Positions 1 through 8,773 of a stretch of 64,000 nt of DNA are shown piece by piece. Position numbers and translations under genes: made by a program. Below the pieces are notes generated by a model. That model searched no databases and was not told the origin of the DNA. It saw only the letters and a list, made by a program, of their open reading frames with translations. This DNA is from Ornithinibacillus contaminans (GTDB taxonomy: Bacteria; Bacillota; Bacilli; Bacillales; Amphibacillaceae): positions 146,001-210,000 of the forward strand of contig NZ_LDPV02000009.1 of NCBI RefSeq assembly GCF_001038425.2, given 5' to 3'. The first letter of the stretch is position 1, and each line of letters begins with the position of its first letter.

Positions 1-222
1 AAAAGTAAGTCGTTCAAAGTTTTCCTTTTTCTTCCGTTCAATTCGAATGGTTCCCACTCGTTCAATCGTGCTAACAAGGCCAATATTTTCCGCTTCCTTT
101 ATTGCACGATAAGCGGTGCCTTCACTAACATTTAAGCCTTTTGCAATTTGTCTTACTGAAATTTTACTCCCAACATTTAATGAAACAATGTGTTGGATAA
201 TTTGTTCATGTTTTGTTGCCAA
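1..222 (-). CDS. ytoI: YtoI, DRTGG/CBS-domain regulator, N-terminal part only
   Basis: The gene runs off the left edge of the window, leaving 74 codons. The start is a TTG at 222 preceded by GGTGAA, giving a protein that begins MATKHEQI. The visible part is a winged helix-turn-helix of the GntR/DeoR type (SVRQIAKGLNVSEGTAYRAI), which fits YtoI, a DNA-binding protein whose later DRTGG, CBS and hotdog domains would lie outside the window. The adjacent ytpI on the same strand supports the assignment, since ytpI and ytoI are neighbours in B. subtilis. The DNA target is unknown. Confidence 0.8.
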   Translation of the reverse strand, partial: MATKHEQIIQHIVSLNVGSKISVRQIAKGLNVSEGTAYRAIKEAENIGLVSTIERVGTIRIERKKKENFERLTF

Positions 223-298
223 TTGTTCACCGACTTTCAACTGTACTAGTCATATTACGTAACTATAGTATACAGATGAATGGCTATCTGCTCAATGT

Positions 299-523
299 TT
301 AAGAATCTGTTTGTCTAATTCGCTCATAATTCTGTTCCATAACTGGTGGTTCAGATAATTGAAGTAGTGTTGCAAAATTTGCCCCTACTACTAGAACCAA
401 AAAACCTAACCAGCTCGCCCAAAAAATCATCTCCACTTGTGATTTTGCTGCAGGAATAAGTGGCCAAGCGAAATATAAAAAAAATGCAGCTAACAATAAG
501 CGTAATATCGCATAATGTCTCAT
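299..523 (-). CDS. ytpI: YtpI family membrane protein
   Basis: A 74-residue protein with two hydrophobic segments (about residues 5-25 and 33-55) and a polar C-terminus, matching the small YtpI family of unknown function. It is somewhat shorter than the roughly 100 residues usual for the family. The ATG at 523 is preferred over an in-frame TTG three bases upstream because AAGGGGGG is then well spaced. It lies downstream of the pilus operon and upstream of ytoI. In B. subtilis ytpI-ytoI follow ytkL much more closely, so the pilus genes look inserted at this point. Confidence 0.75.
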   Translation of the reverse strand: MRHYAILRLLLAAFFLYFAWPLIPAAKSQVEMIFWASWLGFLVLVVGANFATLLQLSEPPVMEQNYERIRQTDS

Positions 524-605
524 CAAATCCCCCCTTAACCTATTAGTAGTATGTTTATGAACAAGCTAGGGTAAACAGAACTTACTTCCCAACAATCATC
601 AAAAG

Positions 606-1121
606 CTAATTCGTATAATAAGTTGTAAAGGTTATAATGGCATGGACCCCCACCTCAGACCGGCGAACATCCAGCATATCCACTGTTATAAATCGTTCAT
701 TGTGGAGTATTGCTTCCAGAAAATTAGTGACTGCTATACCTTCCGCAGCATCCACTTCCACGAAATAGGATGCTGCTTGTACTTGAATATTGTTTTTTTC
801 TAAATCACGCGCGTCCATATACGTAATCGTTACGTTCGATTGTTTTGCTACTTGTTCAAGTTGTTCTACGACACTAGCAGTTGCTTTTTCAGTAGGAATT
901 TGCTGGTGAATGGTTGGTGCGGCAAAATCATTCTTATCATTTGGTATATCTTCTAACTCGGTTGCAGATTTTTCATACATCGCTAGCTCTTGATCTAATC
1001 TACTTTCTTCCATTGCTAACGGTCTGATGAGCCCAACATGTAGACTACCATATAGAAGTCCCGCTCCAATAAAACTAGCAACGAATAGTAACGTATAGCT
1101 TCTAGTCCATTTCTGATTCAT
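606..1121 (-). CDS. pilO: PilO-like type IV pilus alignment protein
   Basis: A 171-residue protein with a short cytoplasmic N-terminus, one membrane helix (about 9-30), a coiled-coil stretch and a C-terminal alpha/beta domain. This is the PilO layout. PilO pairs with PilN to form the periplasm-facing (here extracellular-facing) ring that links the PilM-bound motor to the pilus. Sequence similarity is weak, so the call rests on topology and on its place directly after pilM and pilN. Start choice is uncertain: an ATG at 1121 or a GTG at 1127, both behind AGAGGAG and both overlapping the end of pilN. It is the last gene of the operon. Confidence 0.72.
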   Translation of the reverse strand: MNQKWTRSYTLLFVASFIGAGLLYGSLHVGLIRPLAMEESRLDQELAMYEKSATELEDIPNDKNDFAAPTIHQQIPTEKATASVVEQLEQVAKQSNVTITYMDARDLEKNNIQVQAASYFVEVDAAEGIAVTNFLEAILHNERFITVDMLDVRRSEVGVHAIITFTTYYTN

Positions 1122-1650
1122 ATTCACGCAACTCCTCTTTGGCAGCGTTAGAATTAAGTATGACGGTTAGAGTAGCATCATATCCTTCATCGGTTAGATT
1201 GACAGCTGTTAATTGAACGTCATTCACATAAGACTTACTATCCACCTCAGAAATATATTGGGCCACATGTGCTAAGCTTGAAAAATGAGCTTCAATAATA
1301 AGTTGGTTCTCCTCTGTATGCTGATACGAAATAAACGAACTATCAGGCTGTACAGGCTCTAACAAATCATTGTACAATCGCACTGTTGGCTGTGTTTCTT
1401 GCATTAATGTTGCTAGTATAGATTGTACATTTATAGCATTTTCATTTATAATATCTGCTTGTTTTGAACTAACTATTTCCAGCTGTGTCAACACTTCTCT
1501 TTTCTCCGTAACTGATTTTTCTAATGTATATCTTTGAACGAAAACAGTAGCAAGTATTGTTAGTACGCAAAGAAGTACTAGGATTCCAACCAAATATGGA
1601 GCAAGGTTTTTTTTCGTTTTCTTTTGAAGAAAATTTATTTCTACATTCAT
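1102..1650 (-). CDS. pilN: PilN-like type IV pilus alignment protein
   Basis: 182 residues. The N-terminus reads MNVEINFLQKK, and the INFL segment corresponds to the conserved INLLP peptide by which PilN docks into the groove of PilM. A membrane helix follows at about 17-39, then a coiled coil and an alpha/beta domain, as in PilN. It sits 15 bases downstream of pilM and overlaps pilO by about 20 bases, the order found in Gram-negative T4P operons. The start ATG has AAGGGGA upstream. Function as the inner-membrane partner of PilO is inferred from family knowledge. Confidence 0.8.
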   Translation of the reverse strand: MNVEINFLQKKTKKNLAPYLVGILVLLCVLTILATVFVQRYTLEKSVTEKREVLTQLEIVSSKQADIINENAINVQSILATLMQETQPTVRLYNDLLEPVQPDSSFISYQHTEENQLIIEAHFSSLAHVAQYISEVDSKSYVNDVQLTAVNLTDEGYDATLTVILNSNAAKEELREYESEMD

Positions 1651-1665
1651 GGATTGTTCCCCTTT

Positions 1666-2580
1666 TTATACTTCTTGTTTTAAGGCTAAACCTAATACGT
1701 CCACATATTTAACCTCTTGTACAATATCAGTAAATGTTAGAACTTCCATTGGCAATGTTTCACGTAACGACTTCCAAATTCTAGGAAGATAGGGGACGTC
1801 CCCCGACAATAAAACTAAATTGATGGAGGCTTGTCCCTTTGAAATCGAGAATTGGTAAAAATCAATTATCCGTCTTACTTCTATTAAGTACTCATTCATT
1901 AGCCGCTCTGTACTCTGCTCCGTCATTTCCTCCTGTCGTTCACTTACTGTCACTTTAATATATCGTGTAAAAATTGCCTTATGATTTTGAAAAGCCGTTA
2001 CCACTAATGCGTCCGTATTCCACTGTATATGTAACACATGATCATGTTCCATTCTGATTCGTTTATAATAGAGACGATATACTGATAAAGAAGTTAAATC
2101 TGCTACCACTGGCTTTAGTCCAGCCTGCCGAAACACTTCTTCAAAAGCCACTATCTTCTCATTGGGATATGCGTATAGCAGAATATTTCGTAATTGATTC
2201 TCTTCCTCTAAGAATTCAATTGCCAGTGAAGGATTGGCAAACGGCAAGTAAAAACTGTGCCCTAATTGCGTGGATACATAGTGTAAAGACTCTTCCTCAG
2301 TTAATACAGCGGGAATTTGTAGATTTCGAATTACGACCGTATCATCAGGTAAACAGAAGTAGAGCGGTTTTCCCTTCCAGTTTTTCTTTTTAACCAAGGT
2401 TGAAACAGCTTTCAAAAATGCAGCTCTGTTTACAATCGCCCCATCTTTAATAACTTCATGTGGCAGGTTAAGCTCTCCTTTATCAAGTAAGCCTTCTGGA
2501 GAAGAACTATTATGTAAAGAATATCGCAGTACCCGATTGGTAATAACGATATTCACTCTATTTTTCTGCAATAGTTTCAT
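1666..2580 (-). CDS. pilM: PilM-like actin-fold pilus protein, degenerate nucleotide site
   Basis: 304 residues with the PilM layout: a cytoplasmic actin-like protein that binds the PilN N-terminus and couples the pilus motor to the PilNO ring. The nucleotide motifs are poorly kept. Phosphate-1 reads IVITNRVLRY rather than DIGxxxVK, phosphate-2 reads HIQWNTDALVV rather than DIGxxxT, and the adenosine motif reads VLLSGDVPYL. ATP binding may therefore be lost and the protein may act as a scaffold. Start ATG at 2580 behind AAGGTGG. It lies between the prepilin peptidase gene and pilN. Confidence 0.8.
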   Translation of the reverse strand: MKLLQKNRVNIVITNRVLRYSLHNSSSPEGLLDKGELNLPHEVIKDGAIVNRAAFLKAVSTLVKKKNWKGKPLYFCLPDDTVVIRNLQIPAVLTEEESLHYVSTQLGHSFYLPFANPSLAIEFLEEENQLRNILLYAYPNEKIVAFEEVFRQAGLKPVVADLTSLSVYRLYYKRIRMEHDHVLHIQWNTDALVVTAFQNHKAIFTRYIKVTVSERQEEMTEQSTERLMNEYLIEVRRIIDFYQFSISKGQASINLVLLSGDVPYLPRIWKSLRETLPMEVLTFTDIVQEVKYVDVLGLALKQEV

Positions 2581-2592
2581 GCTTCCACCTTC

Positions 2593-3339
2593 TTAAACTA
2601 TGTTTGATAAATACCAATCTAAGATTGGATCACCATAGAAATACGCTAAGATTGTACCAATAATAATATATGGCCCAAACGCAACGGGTTGCTTACGCTC
2701 AACTACCTTAAATAGCAGTAGGACTGCCCCAACCATAGCACCTGTAATACAAGAGAGAAAGAATGCTAATAAGACCTTGTTTAGCCCTAAAATAACTCCT
2801 AATACTGCAAAAAGCTTCATATCACCTGCTCCCATTCCGCCACGACTAACAATAATAATTATCGCAATAATTACAAATCCTACAAGGGAACCGATAATCG
2901 GTGAGTACCACGGATCAAATGGCTCTATGATTCGGATTAAACAAAATAATGGTAAGAAGAAAAGTAAAATCTTATTAGGGATAATCATATAGGAAATATC
3001 TGAAACCAAGATAATCGTTAACATCGAAACGAGTAATAAGCTAGCAGCCAATTCCAAACGAATACCAAACTGCAGATAACTTAACACAAATAAACAGCCC
3101 GTTAATAGTTCCACTACAGGATACATAACCGAAATCCGTTTTCTGCACTGACGGCACTTCCCGCCTAGCAGCACAAAAGATACTACTGGAATAAGCTCAT
3201 ACCAGGTTAGTGTTTGGTGACAACTAGGGCACTCTGACCGCTCATTCGCAAATGGTTTATTTAGTGGTAACCTCATCCCAACAACATTAAAAAACGAGCC
3301 AAAGATGAGCCCAAGTATAAAAAAGAAAACCACATTCAT
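2593..3339 (-). CDS. pilD: Prepilin peptidase (PilD/ComC family)
   Basis: 248 residues, a polytopic membrane aspartyl protease that removes the leader of prepilins and N-methylates the new terminus. The N-terminal part has the two CxxC pairs of the methylating form (CPSCHQ near residue 38 and CRQCRK near 62). The catalytic aspartates are visible in SDISYMIIPNK and in GGMGAGDMK, the latter being the family signature. Its substrates are likely the class III leader sequences of the four pilin-like proteins in this operon. A second, competence-type peptidase may exist elsewhere in the genome. Confidence 0.93.
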   Translation of the reverse strand: MNVVFFFILGLIFGSFFNVVGMRLPLNKPFANERSECPSCHQTLTWYELIPVVSFVLLGGKCRQCRKRISVMYPVVELLTGCLFVLSYLQFGIRLELAASLLLVSMLTIILVSDISYMIIPNKILLFFLPLFCLIRIIEPFDPWYSPIIGSLVGFVIIAIIIIVSRGGMGAGDMKLFAVLGVILGLNKVLLAFFLSCITGAMVGAVLLLFKVVERKQPVAFGPYIIIGTILAYFYGDPILDWYLSNIV

Positions 3340-3423
3340 CTCCTAGCCTCCCCGCATCCTAACGTTGTCGTGAAAAAGCCCTGCAAGTAAAATGCAAGGC
3401 TAAGAATAATTTCATTACTCTAT

Positions 3424-3774
3424 TTATTTCTCGTCTTCAACATATTGATATGTACTATCTTGCTTCTTGACCGTACCACTGTATGTTTCACCGTCTGCTC
3501 CCGGTTTATCTGGAATTCCTTCCAAAAATCCAATTTCTACTAATTCATTCAATGTAATGCTGTCATCATCGCCAAATTCACCAGATACATCTGCTAATCT
3601 AGCAGCATTCTCAAACAATTTATGATTGGCATCATTGGCATCTTCTTTGGAGTTTGCAATAACATTTCCGATTGCCGGTACTGCGATAGCTAAAATAATT
3701 GCTAATATAGCAATAACTGCAAGTAATTCTACTAATGTAAAACCTTTATCCTTTTTCCATAAACGCTTTAACAT
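3424..3774 (-). CDS. Type IV prepilin, probable major pilin
   Basis: 116 residues. It starts MLKRLWKKDKG and is followed by FTLVELLAVIAILAIILAIA, a class III prepilin leader with cleavage after the glycine, phenylalanine at +1 and glutamate at +5. The mature protein is about 105 residues with a short acidic globular domain. The ATG at 3774 is chosen over a GTG at 3786 because AGGTGGGGG is then correctly spaced. I call it the major pilin because it has its own 166-base leader inside an otherwise tightly packed operon. It also has the simplest pilin shape of the four. That role is inference. Confidence 0.85.
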   Translation of the reverse strand: MLKRLWKKDKGFTLVELLAVIAILAIILAIAVPAIGNVIANSKEDANDANHKLFENAARLADVSGEFGDDDSITLNELVEIGFLEGIPDKPGADGETYSGTVKKQDSTYQYVEDEK

Positions 3775-3940
3775 GTATTCCCCCACCTTTTACTATAATT
3801 TATACCGTATAAACATAGTCGGTCGGTTGCACTACTTACTCCTAACTATCCAAGTGCCCACATACAGATAGTTAATCATTGTATCCTACTTTAGTCCCTG
3901 GTCCTATTATACGTGATACTCTGACAATTATCTACACAAT
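3775..3940 (-). promoter_or_regulatory. Leader region before the major pilin gene
   Basis: This is the largest gap inside the pilus operon, 166 bases between pilC and the pilin gene, while most other junctions are under 25 bases. A TATAAT hexamer on the minus strand lies near 3907-3912 but has no good -35 at 17 bases. The region may hold an extra promoter, an RNA processing site or a stabilising 5' leader that raises pilin output. I see no clear terminator hairpin in it. Confidence 0.35.
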
Positions 3941-5140
3941 TTATTGTAAATTTTCAAAAAGTGCAAACATTGGAATTACAACTGCTGCAATAATACTTCC
4001 GACGATAAATGTTAAGATAATAATCATCAATGGTTCAATTAACGTTTTCATTCGGTTCGATAATTGCACTACTTCTTCCTCGTAAAATTCTGCCGCCTTT
4101 AATAGCATCTGATCTAACGTACCGGTTTTTTCACCGATTTGCATCATTTGAATGATTAATGGCGGAATTGTCCAATGCGCTTTCATCGGAATAGTCATTG
4201 AGTCTCCATCCGCCAATGACTTTCGTACGTCTTTTAAAACAGCTTTTAATACTCGATTCCCTACGACAGATTCTGTAATCTCTACTGCTTGCAAAATTGG
4301 TACCGCACTGTTCACAAGTGTACTTAACGTCGTAGTCATCCGTACAAGCTCGCCTTTAAGTACAAGTGTACCGATTAACGGAAATCTTAGCTTTCTATCA
4401 TCTACCTTGTATGAAAATGCGTCTCGTTTTAGCAAAAATGAAAAAAGAATGATGATCCCGATACAAACAATAAGCATCATCCACCAGAAATTTGCCACAA
4501 AAGTACTAACCGCTAATACAAAGTGAGTAAATGCGGGTATCTCTTGTCCAAAGGAATCAAACATGCCAACAAATTGGGGCACGATAAACACTAATAAAAA
4601 GACACTTAAAATTAGTGTAATCATACCTACGACACTTGGATAAAGAAGCGCAGATATAATTCGCTGCCTGTTTCGATATTCCCTTTCAAAATAATCGGCC
4701 ATCTCTACTAAAATCTCGTCTAATTTACCACTTGCTTCTCCAGCTTTAATCATATTCACTAAAAGACTTGGGAAGACCTTCGGATGCTTGGAGACAGCCT
4801 TAGATAGTGCTTCTCCGCTTTCTAATTGTTTATCAATATCGGTTAACGTAGATTTCAATACTCTATTATCTGTTTGCTCAGCCATCGTCTTAGTCGCACC
4901 CGAAATTGGAATTCCAGCATGAATCAATGTAGCATATTGTCGTAAAAACAAGACAAATTCTTTTCGATTTACACGCTTCGTTAACGTGATATCCTTGTTC
5001 CATAACGTCGTCTCCTGAAGCTTTAGCACAAATAACTTTTCTTTCTCAAGTGTGTTAATTGCCGCTTCTTTCGATTCAGCCTCCAGCTTTCCAGTAACCT
5101 GCTCACCAGCCATATTTTTAGCAAGATATTGATAGTTCAA
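3941..5140 (-). CDS. pilC: PilC, inner-membrane platform protein of the pilus
   Basis: 399 residues with the duplicated GspF/PilC domain: a cytoplasmic helical domain (about 60-185), two membrane helices, a second copy (about 270-360) and a final membrane helix near 372-395. PilC is the rotor-like platform that takes up pilin subunits as PilB or PilT turns over ATP. The start is a TTG at 5140 with GAAAGGGGA upstream. The stop of pilT is only three bases before it, so the two are probably translationally coupled. Confidence 0.93.
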   Translation of the reverse strand: MNYQYLAKNMAGEQVTGKLEAESKEAAINTLEKEKLFVLKLQETTLWNKDITLTKRVNRKEFVLFLRQYATLIHAGIPISGATKTMAEQTDNRVLKSTLTDIDKQLESGEALSKAVSKHPKVFPSLLVNMIKAGEASGKLDEILVEMADYFEREYRNRQRIISALLYPSVVGMITLILSVFLLVFIVPQFVGMFDSFGQEIPAFTHFVLAVSTFVANFWWMMLIVCIGIIILFSFLLKRDAFSYKVDDRKLRFPLIGTLVLKGELVRMTTTLSTLVNSAVPILQAVEITESVVGNRVLKAVLKDVRKSLADGDSMTIPMKAHWTIPPLIIQMMQIGEKTGTLDQMLLKAAEFYEEEVVQLSNRMKTLIEPLMIIILTFIVGSIIAAVVIPMFALFENLQ

Positions 5141-5143
5141 AAC

Positions 5144-6184
5144 TTAATATCCCCTTTCTTGTAAAAAAGGAGCTGCTGTTTCATAGGCTATTTCATTCGC
5201 CTCAATTAATCGCTTCACATCCATTTCCATTGTGTGCATTCCTTGTTCTTTAGATGTTTGTAACACACTCTGAATTTGGTGCAGCTTTTCATTCCGGATA
5301 AGATTTTTTACTCCAGAGTTATTAAGCAACACCTCGGTTGCAACACGTCTACCAGTATTATTCTTTGTAATTAAGAGTCGCTGTGAAATAACCGCCCGCA
5401 AAATTGCGGATAATTGAATTCGAATTTGATCCTGCTGTTCGGACGGAAACACATCAATTATTCGTTCAATCGTGGAAACAGCATCTGTTGTATGTAAAGT
5501 CCCAAGCACTAAATGCCCTGTTTCTGCGGCAGTTATCGCCGTTGAGATGGTTTCTAAATCACGCATTTCTCCAACTAAAATCACATCCGGATCTTGTCTT
5601 AAACATGCTCGAAGACCACCAGCAAAACTATTCGTATCAAAGCCTACCTCCCGCTGATCAATTACAGACTGCTGATGTGTATGCATATACTCGATTGGAT
5701 CCTCTAATGTGATAATATGCTTTTTCATCGTTTGATTCATATAGTCCACCATTGCTGCTAAGGTCGTACTTTTTCCACTTCCTGTAGGACCGGTGACCAG
5801 AACAAGACCATGTGTATACTGGACAAGCCGCTTCACTACAAATGGTAAATAGAGCTCCTCCATGGAGGGAATCACTGTTGGGACTAGTCGGATAGCTAAG
5901 GAAAGTTCCCCTCTTTGGTAGTAAGTATTAATGCGAAAGCGAGCAACACCACTTATCCCATAGGAGAAATCTAATTCACGTTTACGCTCTAATTGATTCC
6001 ATAATTCCTCTGGTAAAATATCCTGCACAATGATTTTAGTTATCGAGGGAGAGATCTTTTCCTTGTTCTGTTCTATTAATCTCCCATTTATTCGAAAAAT
6101 CGGTGCCTTGCCAATCGTCAAATGTACATCTGAAGCATTCGAGTGGTATGCCTCTGTTAACCACTGATTGAATTGATCTTTCAT
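5144..6184 (-). CDS. pilT: PilT, pilus retraction ATPase
   Basis: 346 residues, the length expected for PilT and shorter than extension ATPases. Walker A is GPTGSGKST (near residue 128), the Asp box is TLEDPIEY and the Walker B region is DPDVILVGEMRD. The His box is GTLHTTDA. The C-terminal GVKNLIRNEK corresponds to the AIRNLIRE signature needed for retraction. A dedicated PilT separates a retractable T4P from the competence pseudopilus of Bacillus, which has only ComGA. It sits between pilB and pilC. Confidence 0.93.
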   Translation of the reverse strand: MKDQFNQWLTEAYHSNASDVHLTIGKAPIFRINGRLIEQNKEKISPSITKIIVQDILPEELWNQLERKRELDFSYGISGVARFRINTYYQRGELSLAIRLVPTVIPSMEELYLPFVVKRLVQYTHGLVLVTGPTGSGKSTTLAAMVDYMNQTMKKHIITLEDPIEYMHTHQQSVIDQREVGFDTNSFAGGLRACLRQDPDVILVGEMRDLETISTAITAAETGHLVLGTLHTTDAVSTIERIIDVFPSEQQDQIRIQLSAILRAVISQRLLITKNNTGRRVATEVLLNNSGVKNLIRNEKLHQIQSVLQTSKEQGMHTMEMDVKRLIEANEIAYETAAPFLQERGY

Positions 6185-6196
6185 CGTTATCCCCCC

Positions 6197-7822
6197 TTAA
6201 ATACTAATTGATATTTGCATAATTTCTTCCATAGTCGTTAATCCAGCACTGACCTTTTCTAAACCATCCTGTAATAGCGAACGCATACCTTGTGATCTGG
6301 TATAGGATTTAATCTCCTGTACCGATATATTATTTAGTAACATCCCTTTTACATAATCATCTAGCACAAGTACCTCATGTACAGCTACTCTTCCCCGGTA
6401 TCCTTGTTGATGACAGCTGCTACACCCTTTGCCGTAAAATACATGTTCTACCGCGACATCATTTTTAGCAAAAATTTCTTCTTCCATCACAGTTACCTCC
6501 CGCTTTTCCAGACAATCCCGACATATTTTCCGTACGAGACGCTGGGCTACAACACCGTTTAAGGAGGATACTACTAAATAAGGTTCTATTCCCATATCGA
6601 TTAAACGTGGAACTGTATCAATCGCACTATTGGTATGTAAGGTACTAAACACGATATGACCGGTTAAGGACGCACGTATCGCTATTTCTGCTGTTTCCTG
6701 ATCACGTATTTCACCAACCATAATGATATTAGGGTCTTGTCTTAGAATCGACCGTAACCCACTAGCAAATGTTAAGCCTATGGAACTATGTACCTGCACC
6801 TGATTAATTCCACGCAATGGAAGTTCTACTGGATCCTCAATTGTGACGATATTAACCTGCTCTTTATTCAAATGATTAATAGATGCATATAATGTTGACG
6901 TTTTACCAGAGCCTGTCGGACCCGTTAATAAGACCAATCCAGATGGTTGCGAAATTAATTGGCGATATTTTTGATGATTATCCCGCGAAAAATTCAATTC
7001 ACTTAGCTGCATTAATGCATTATTTAAATCTAATATTCGGATGACAATTTTTTCTCCATGCACTGTAGGCAAACAGGATATACGTAGGTCGACCGGTGTT
7101 GTATCCACCATCATTTTGATACGGCCGTCCTGTGGTAATCTTGTCTGAGTAATGTTTAAGTCGGCGAGAATTTTTATTCTGGCTACTAATGAATTCTGTA
7201 ATGATTTGGGCAGTATATTGTCCGATTGGAGTCTCCCGTCAATCCGGTACCGAATCAACATGTTATCCTCCTGGGGATCTATATGAAGATCACTTGCTTT
7301 TAATTGCACTGCAGTATTTAATAATTGATCTAATAAGCGTATGACGGGTGCTTCATCATTACTATCTGCCATATCGAAATGAATGCTTTGTTCATCGTTA
7401 ACGTAGTGTTTATTAATGGCATACGAAATATCGTCTTTTGTGGAAATCACTGGTGAGATTGTAAGACCAGTTGATAGTTCTAAATCATCAATAACATAGT
7501 AATCCATCGGGTCCTTCATAGCGATTACGAGTGAGCTGTCTTGAATTTTTAATGGCATAATAAAATTTCGTTGTGCTACTTCTCTCGGAATGTAGCCTAA
7601 TACCTGCTGATCAACGGGATATTGATATAGTGAAACTTGTGGAATACCTAATTGAAATTCTAACACCTCGATTAATTGTCGCTCGGTAATATAACCCCGC
7701 TCTAATAAGGCATCTCCAAGCTTTTGGTCGGGCTTTTTAAATTCTAGTGTTTCATTAATTTGTTCATTTGTAACGATACCAGCATCGATTAACAAGTCCC
7801 CAAGACGTTTACGTGCAACCAT
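6197..7822 (-). CDS. pilB: PilB, pilus extension ATPase with MshEN-type N-terminus
   Basis: 541 residues. Two 24-residue MshEN-like motifs lie at 6-29 (RLGDLL...LEFK) and 34-57 (KLGDAL...LEFQ); in such ATPases these bind c-di-GMP. A T2SSE N-terminal domain follows, then the ATPase core with Walker A GPTGSGKTS, TIEDPVE, VGEIRDQET and STLHTNSA. A tetracysteine zinc site (CRDC and CSSCH) is present, as in PilB. Start ATG 7822 is preferred over 7840 because AAGTGGTGA is well placed. It overlaps the stop region of the preceding minor pilin gene. Confidence 0.93.
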   Translation of the reverse strand: MVARKRLGDLLIDAGIVTNEQINETLEFKKPDQKLGDALLERGYITERQLIEVLEFQLGIPQVSLYQYPVDQQVLGYIPREVAQRNFIMPLKIQDSSLVIAMKDPMDYYVIDDLELSTGLTISPVISTKDDISYAINKHYVNDEQSIHFDMADSNDEAPVIRLLDQLLNTAVQLKASDLHIDPQEDNMLIRYRIDGRLQSDNILPKSLQNSLVARIKILADLNITQTRLPQDGRIKMMVDTTPVDLRISCLPTVHGEKIVIRILDLNNALMQLSELNFSRDNHQKYRQLISQPSGLVLLTGPTGSGKTSTLYASINHLNKEQVNIVTIEDPVELPLRGINQVQVHSSIGLTFASGLRSILRQDPNIIMVGEIRDQETAEIAIRASLTGHIVFSTLHTNSAIDTVPRLIDMGIEPYLVVSSLNGVVAQRLVRKICRDCLEKREVTVMEEEIFAKNDVAVEHVFYGKGCSSCHQQGYRGRVAVHEVLVLDDYVKGMLLNNISVQEIKSYTRSQGMRSLLQDGLEKVSAGLTTMEEIMQISISI

Positions 7823-7823
7823 A

Positions 7824-8258
7824 TTATTCACCACTTTCAATTGTTATTTTGATGGAGGATTCCGTCTCCGTTATTTCTCCAAATGCTTGTCCCACGCTAG
7901 TAAAATGAATCATCATTTCCGATTCAGATAGTTCCTGTAAAGAATGGCTTTTGATCCAAAAGGAAACATTTCCTTGCCCATCATCTAAAATGAATTTCTC
8001 TAGAAGTGGAAAATCTGGTAATGCTATCGCTTCATTCGACTCCAGTTCCCTAGGCATATGATCCTCTGTATAAGCTCGGTAGTAGTCCACTCCCATTGCT
8101 GCAATTTGCTCGGACATGGTTATTTGTTCCGTCTTATTGATCTGCTGCGTGGTGTTAGCTAACTGTGAAAATAGCGCCATAATACACAATAAAACGATGG
8201 TAATAATCCCAAGCGTCAACACTAACGTAGCTCCTGACTCATTCTGTATCGGTTTCAT
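7824..8258 (-). CDS. PilX-like minor pilus protein
   Basis: 144 residues with an N-terminal segment MKPIQNESG followed by ATLVLTLGIITIVLLCIMAL. This looks like a prepilin leader but without glutamate at +5, which is typical of PilX/PilW-type proteins that cap the minor pilin complex. The rest is a small soluble domain with no recognised motif. It overlaps the preceding minor pilin gene by four bases (ATGA) and abuts pilB, so the genes are coupled. A role in initiating pilus assembly is inferred from position and leader. Confidence 0.65.
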   Translation of the reverse strand: MKPIQNESGATLVLTLGIITIVLLCIMALFSQLANTTQQINKTEQITMSEQIAAMGVDYYRAYTEDHMPRELESNEAIALPDFPLLEKFILDDGQGNVSFWIKSHSLQELSESEMMIHFTSVGQAFGEITETESSIKITIESGE

Positions 8259-8665
8259 TTTTGTCCCCCAATCGGAACATAGGTATAGGATTCACGTAAG
8301 AGCTGATTCGTGCTAGAAAATAGCTGAATAGTTGTCCGCACTAAATCAACTTGTTCTTCCTGACAGGCTAATAAATCTACCTGGTAAACTTTTTCATCAA
8401 TTGCATAAGAATGGTAGGTTTTTTTAAACGAATTACCGCTCTGGCAATAAGGGATATCAGAAGCATTGAATACTTCCGAATCGACTTTTAACTCCTGTGA
8501 CACTTTTCCTAATAAGTTACTAGCGATTAGCTCCTCATCTGCCTGATCAGACCATTTCATAATAGTCGAAAATATTGGGATAAAAAAAGTTACAACAGTA
8601 GCTAATATGACGATGGAGGCTAGTAATTCTATTAACGTATAGCCATAACTATTACTCTGTTTCAT
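8255..8665 (-). CDS. Minor type IV prepilin
   Basis: 136 residues. The leader MKQSNSYG is followed by YTLIELLASIVILATVVTFF, giving a short class III signal with glutamate at +5. The globular part is small and has two cysteines (YCQSG near 69, LACQEE near 99) that could form a disulfide. Start ATG has GGGGAGTGA upstream. It is the second gene of the operon, 108 bases after the large tip-like pilin, and probably acts with the neighbouring PilX-like protein as a priming minor pilin. Confidence 0.78.
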   Translation of the reverse strand: MKQSNSYGYTLIELLASIVILATVVTFFIPIFSTIMKWSDQADEELIASNLLGKVSQELKVDSEVFNASDIPYCQSGNSFKKTYHSYAIDEKVYQVDLLACQEEQVDLVRTTIQLFSSTNQLLRESYTYVPIGGQK

Positions 8666-8773
8666 CTGATTTCACTCCCCGCCTAAGCCTTTAACCTATT
8701 AAACACTCTATTAATCAGTAGGAACTTATGAAGGACAATACTTCCTTCCAAATGAATAGTCCTGTGTGAAAAA

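Noticed and set aside
2169..2393. Open reading frames of 60-120 codons opposite or out of frame with clear genes, for example this one within pilM.
   Set aside because: They lack ribosome binding sites, overlap well-supported genes completely and show codon use of a shadow frame.
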